Assembly (NCBI GenBank): GCA_018105865.1
Contig: CM030862.1
Coordinates: 11,773,474 to 11,837,473 of the forward strand
Direction: 5' to 3'
Length of the DNA stretch: 64,000 nucleotides
Origin: Metaphire vulgaris
Taxonomy: Eukaryota > Annelida > Clitellata > Crassiclitellata > Megascolecidae
The position numbers and the translations under genes are program-made. Below the pieces are notes generated by a model. The model was not told where the DNA came from and made no database searches. It saw only the letters and a program-made list of their open reading frames with translations. Each line of letters begins with the position of its first letter. Within the stretch, counting starts at the first letter, position 1. This document shows, piece by piece, positions 46,901 through 64,000 of this stretch.

Positions 46901-48253
46901 GGGGATCGGTTGTTAATTTAAGAATTTTATTTGTGAAAGCTGTTTGCTTGTTTTTTAGTCTGTCCATGGATTCGATTTGGCGGAACTGTTTCTAGAGTTC
47001 CGCCTGAACTATTACCAGAAGGTCAAATTAGTCAACTTTATTCGAAGACAGGTTTGACGTTTCTTTTGAATATTTTTATTCTTTAGCGGTGAACCTTTCT
47101 TATGCTTCTTCTTTCTGACTGTCTTCCAGTTATTTCAGAGAGAATTTTCTTAACAGTTTTGGATAAAAATTGTCCTTTAAAAATGAGCAGGATTTAGGGC
47201 TCGTCCATATAGTACGTACACGCAATGAAAGGCATGTTTTCAATTCCTCCCCCCCAGTTGCACACAGCGTACATAGGAAAACCTCCAATCTGGCCCCCCT
47301 TCTGACGCCCATCGGTGCGTACGTAATATATGGATGGACCCTTACATTAGATTTGGTTTTCCTCATTTATCTTCAGATCCGCTTGAACAACTGCATTTGC
47401 TGCCTCGATAAGTTTCTAAGCCACGAGTTGCTGATGATTCACATGACAACAACAGGACACATTGGCAGGGTACCAGCGTCTTCTGTTTGGGACCAACCAG
47501 AGTAAGCCATTGACGTCTTATGCTCTTGACAGATTGATACAAGTAGTTGTGTGTAAAATTTTTAAAACAAGTGAGGCAGATAATGTTGATTATATCAGAG
47601 TTTTGACAGGTTTGGAAAGTATACATGTTGCTGTAAAAAAGCGACAAGCATCCTTTGTCAATAAGTATGCGAAGAAGCCACTGTATTTTGCTGAGTGCCT
47701 TGCTAGAATTTGTCTGAGAGCAGAGGCTGGCTAGATGGGCAGTGCTAGTGGCTGTACTGTGTAAAAGTTTGTGCTTAGTTTATTAGTTTTTAAATTAGTT
47801 TTTATTGTATTTAGTTTTGTTCAGTTGATTTGTGTTAGTCCTTGTTTGTATACTATTTTTGATGCTGTGCTTGTCACGAATAAAGATTATTATTATTAGT
47901 GACATATTTTTTGCTATGACTGATGCAAGTTGAATAAAATTATATGTTGGAAAACGACTATAGGTTTGATAGTCAATTAATTATTTTTGAATTTTGACTG
48001 TTGGTTAGTATTTTTTGCATGTTCAGCGTATATTTGTAGATACTTTTTCCCAACGTATGAGAACGACAACTTTCTTCATCTTCTTCCAGCCGGTGAGAGG
48101 GACGATGACGCCAATGTTAGTGCTTTGAAAAACCCAAATGTGGAAAATTCCGATGACTTGGACAGATTCTTTGCTCCTGTTGTTCCGGAAGAAAGCGTTT
48201 TTGACAATTTGCTTCTAGACCTTAATTCTCTCAGTTTTATTGAAGAAATTTAA
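41715..48253 (+). CDS. ZNF277: ZNF277, C2H2 zinc-finger protein (about 13 coding exons)
   Basis: Exons: 41715-41736 (AAGATGGCG start), 42354-42564, 42898-42989, 43207-43289, 43664-43755, 44239-44303, an unclear exon near 44678, 45095-45227, 45535 to about 45735, 45832-45922, 46959-47051, 47377-47501 and 48040-48253. Diagnostic ZNF277 motifs appear in order: PILEPL, CVLCDTVF, LLKHLVEEHKIVVAD, YWKRRFTE, FILCDSLPED, MCLFCKRHFQGNR, HPDNL, LKCLYCEKTFKD, HMRKKRHKR, RFYVINYL, EIGKNWKDI, SDWIESP, YYQKVKLVNFIRRQ, CICCLDKF, EYFFPTYENDN. Vertebrate ZNF277 is about 450 residues, with separated C2H2 fingers. It is a nuclear DNA-binding factor, linked in mouse to Polycomb function at Ink4a/Arf. Intron phases agree at most junctions; those around exon 7 and between 45735 and 45832 do not join in frame as read. 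Confidence 0.95.
43346..43525. mobile_element. Pogo/Tigger-like MITE, copy 2 (ZNF277 intron)
   Basis: Ends TACGGTAGAACTTTGTTATAA and TTATAATGAAGTTTTACTGTA, with TA borders; sister of 8190-8370. It lies in the intron between the exons at 43207-43289 and 43664-43755. Confidence 0.85.
43778..44067. repeat. 290-bp (TTA)n-(TAC)n-(TTG)n compound microsatellite in a ZNF277 intron
   Basis: A continuous triplet tract that switches from ATT to ACT/TAC, back to ATT and finally to GTT. It begins 22 bp after the donor at 43756. Frames through it are low complexity, not coding. Confidence 0.97.
44490..44610. mobile_element. Decayed MITE related to 36960-37060
   Basis: Contains GGGGCTGTCAATTAATTACGTCAACAATT and a later GTTGACGTCAACAATTT in inverted and direct arrangements, with GTTTGGCAGTTGTTGACAG between. 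GGGCTGTCAATxxATTACGTCA-type ends are typical of a widespread MITE class. It lies in a ZNF277 intron. Confidence 0.55.
45274..45374. mobile_element. Short pogo/Tigger-like MITE (ZNF277 intron)
   Basis: Left TACAGTGAAACCTGG, right GGCAGGTTTCACTGTA: inverted repeats of 13-14 bp with TA borders around ~70 bp. Confidence 0.8.
46804..46886. mobile_element. TA-flanked ~80-bp hairpin MITE (family B), copy 2 (ZNF277 intron)
   Basis: TACAGGGTGGCGCAAAAAAA at left, TTTTTTTGCACCACCCTGTA at right, same core as copy 1 (AAATGCAAACCTAAATGTG). It sits about 75 bp before the exon at 46959. Confidence 0.9.
47195..47344. mobile_element. MITE with GGGCTCGTCCATATA / TATATGGATGGACCC ends (ZNF277 intron)
   Basis: AGGGCTCGTCCATATAGTACGTAC at left pairs imperfectly with GTACGTAATATATGGATGGACCCTTA at right. 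It lies only 32 bp upstream of the exon at 47377. The right half of a related element (GTGACGTACATTATGGACGGCCCC) is at 48805-48830. Confidence 0.75.
47512..47900 (+). mobile_element. LINE 3' end relic (ZNF277 last intron)
   Basis: A frame of about 75 codons reads as the C-terminus of a LINE reverse transcriptase ORF (LDRLIQVVVCKIFKTSE, LTGLESIHVAVKKRQASF). It is followed by a 3' UTR and ends at AATAAAGATTATTATTATT (about 47879). It is same-strand as the host gene and 5' truncated. Confidence 0.75.
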
Positions 48254-49748
48254 CTGTGCTTAATTTGTGGTCTGTGATAAAACAATAATATGACACTGCT
48301 TCGATGTCCTGTAATTTGTTACGCGTAATTCTGTGTGTAACTGTTTAAGTATGTAATAAGAGTTTGCAATTGTGCTTTAATTTCTAATCATAAACTTAAT
48401 TAAGCCTACCCAACTAATCCCACCAAAACAAAAAAATTGTTTTTCCATCAACACCAGGTCTGTTGCATGCCTGATGGCAACCCCAGGCCCCCATGCTAGC
48501 CTACCTAAATATTAAACCGCAAATCCGCCTATGGTTGGGGGTTATACCCCCGAACCCACTTGGTGGGAGGGGTACAACTCCATCTCTGCACCCTCTCCCC
48601 TCCGTTCGGCCTTCGGTCTCGCGCGGTATGATATATAATATGCCAGCCATTGGGGATTTTGCGTCATTGCCGTTGGGGGGGTAGACGCCTCTGACATTAG
48701 GTATATTTAAGGCTTTGTCTATACTGAAAGTGTGACGTATCGCTGGTCCTTACCCTCTTCCCCGTAACAAAAATTAATTTCTTGGACCTCTCCTCTCGAG
48801 AGTGACGTACATTATGGACGGCCCCTTAGGTTCTCACTGGTCTCATCTGCTGGTGCATGACTCGCTGAGTTTCAATGGCAAACTCTTGTTCAACTTTACT
48901 GAACAACTTGAAAATCCTTTTGCTCAATTGCTCAAATTCAAAATTTGTATCATCTTGAGGGTAATATTATAATATAAGAAAACGGGTGAAAATTTAAAAA
49001 TCTAAAGTTGCTTGAGATCAATGATAGCATAGACTTTTTTCTTATCAGCCAGTGGCAACACTTACATTCGAGGTGTTTACAGTATGGCGGAACTTTGAAA
49101 ACCGCTCATCGCCGTAAGGTCCATTAATCCCATGATTAATCCTAATATTCAGCAATTCGGTCGATTTTCGTAGCGTCTTAACTTGTTTCAGTGTAAAATT
49201 TTTGCATAATCCGATCGCTGTGTTGCCGACTTTCGTTGCTGATCTTGATCTTTTCATGCTTTTTATACACTCTGGACTTTATTGTTGACTTGTCCGGACA
49301 TGACTTTGTGTACAATGGTTGTCTGAGCTTGTTGACTTTCTCTTCGTTCTTATTTGCTGAACATTTGATCAAAATTCCGATCGATATGACGTTAGCATCG
49401 GGAGGGAGGAATTATAATGAATAACTGTTACGATAGACCTGTGGATATGCTCAGAGATGTAACGCGGTTACGAGGGCTCAGGTTTTTTAGTTTTAACAGA
49501 ATTTCTGAAGGTTAATCCGTGAATTTAGACGATGAACCCAGCAACTGCAGCGCTCTAGATGACAGTTTTAACGTTTAAGTGCAACGATTATTGATTAAAA
49601 ATTGATTGATTGATTGATTGATTATCACCAGAAGCTTGATTTGTGAAGTACAGAGTTAGCTAATTTGTTGACCTGTTGATATAACGAGATGACTTTTTGA
49701 ATTTTTTAGTGTTACGCGTTTTTGAGCGAAGCCAGACCTGTTTGCACG
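48254..49748. other. 1.5-kb gap between ZNF277 and CEP152
   Basis: Holds the 3' end of ZNF277 (no canonical AATAAA seen, but GTAATAAGAG near 48353), a C/G-rich decayed element at about 48480-48700, and an (ATTG)n run at 49598-49622. The CEP152 promoter should lie toward its right end; no core motif is clear. Confidence 0.45.
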
Positions 49749-63620
<13,872 letters not shown>

Positions 63621-64000
63621 CGCAAAGGGAATGGAAAAGTGGAGTGGAAAGGCTCCTTCGGACAGTTCTTCGGCGTCTCGTTCGACCGCGGAGACCCTGT
63701 CGTCGAATCTCGGAAAATTTACGGCGAATCGCAAGTTTTCCAGAAGCGATTCGACGCCTTCGTCTTAGCGTTGTAATTGTAACTGAACGTAAACGGGGTT
63801 TACCGGTACATACGATGAAGATATTTATTTTATTCGATTAATTATCGAGGCTTCAGTTTTGTAAAGTCTAATGGCCAGCAACCAGACATTCTGTAAAATC
63901 CGATTTTATCCCAAGAACGGCAATGCCTTAAAATGGAATAAATTGATTTTCTTACAGCAATTGTAATGTAATTCATTTTTGTAGTTTATTTTGTCGGAAA
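63621..64000 (+). promoter_or_regulatory. CEP152 3' untranslated region with AATAAA at 63937-63942
   Basis: A canonical AATAAA at 63937-63942 lies about 315 bp after the stop at 63620. The first ~150 bp after the stop are open in another frame (see findings), so the true coding end may be at about 63769. Confidence 0.65.

Overview
The window is animal nuclear DNA: intron-rich protein-coding genes with GT-AG splice sites, set in a sea of microsatellites and short DNA transposons. Five genes or gene parts are recognisable by homology. The gene set (CEP152, ZNF277, a MEP-1-type zinc-finger protein, a PTTH/Trunk-type cystine-knot hormone and an anosmin-like first exon) together with the repeat style points to a non-insect invertebrate, probably marine. 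I cannot assign a phylum.

Layout. Positions 1-5512 are a 5.5 kb GGAA satellite that already runs at the left edge. 5.5-17.3 kb is gene-poor DNA with AT/GA/ACAG microsatellites and several inverted-repeat elements. About 17.33-17.59 kb is a LINE 3' end. 17.85-18.01 kb (minus) is a signal-peptide exon resembling the start of anosmin-1. 20.38-23.35 kb (minus) is a nearly intronless multi-zinc-finger gene of the MEP-1 type. 23.7-24.1 kb is a degraded STPR-like coding relic. 25.8-27.3 kb is a ~205-bp tandem repeat. 30.72-31.71 kb (minus) is a PTTH/Trunk-like hormone gene in a GC-rich island. 32-41.7 kb is intergenic and dense in MITEs. 41.7-48.25 kb (plus) is ZNF277, about 13 coding exons. 49.75-63.62 kb (plus) is CEP152, 22 coding exons whose lengths sum to 5,685 nt, an exact multiple of three.

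The genes do not form an operon or pathway. CEP152 is a centriole-duplication scaffold, ZNF277 and MEP-1 are nuclear zinc-finger proteins, and the PTTH-like and anosmin-like products are secreted.

The most informative extra structure is in the repeats: seven ~80-bp TTAA-flanked hairpins (piggyBac-like MITEs), four ~80-bp TA-flanked hairpins, four pogo/Tigger-like elements, and a CAGTGGCG-ended hAT-like family with perfect 8-bp target duplications and two nested insertions. Several conserved genes also show single-base frame discontinuities, which suggests residual indel errors in the assembly or small unrecognised introns.
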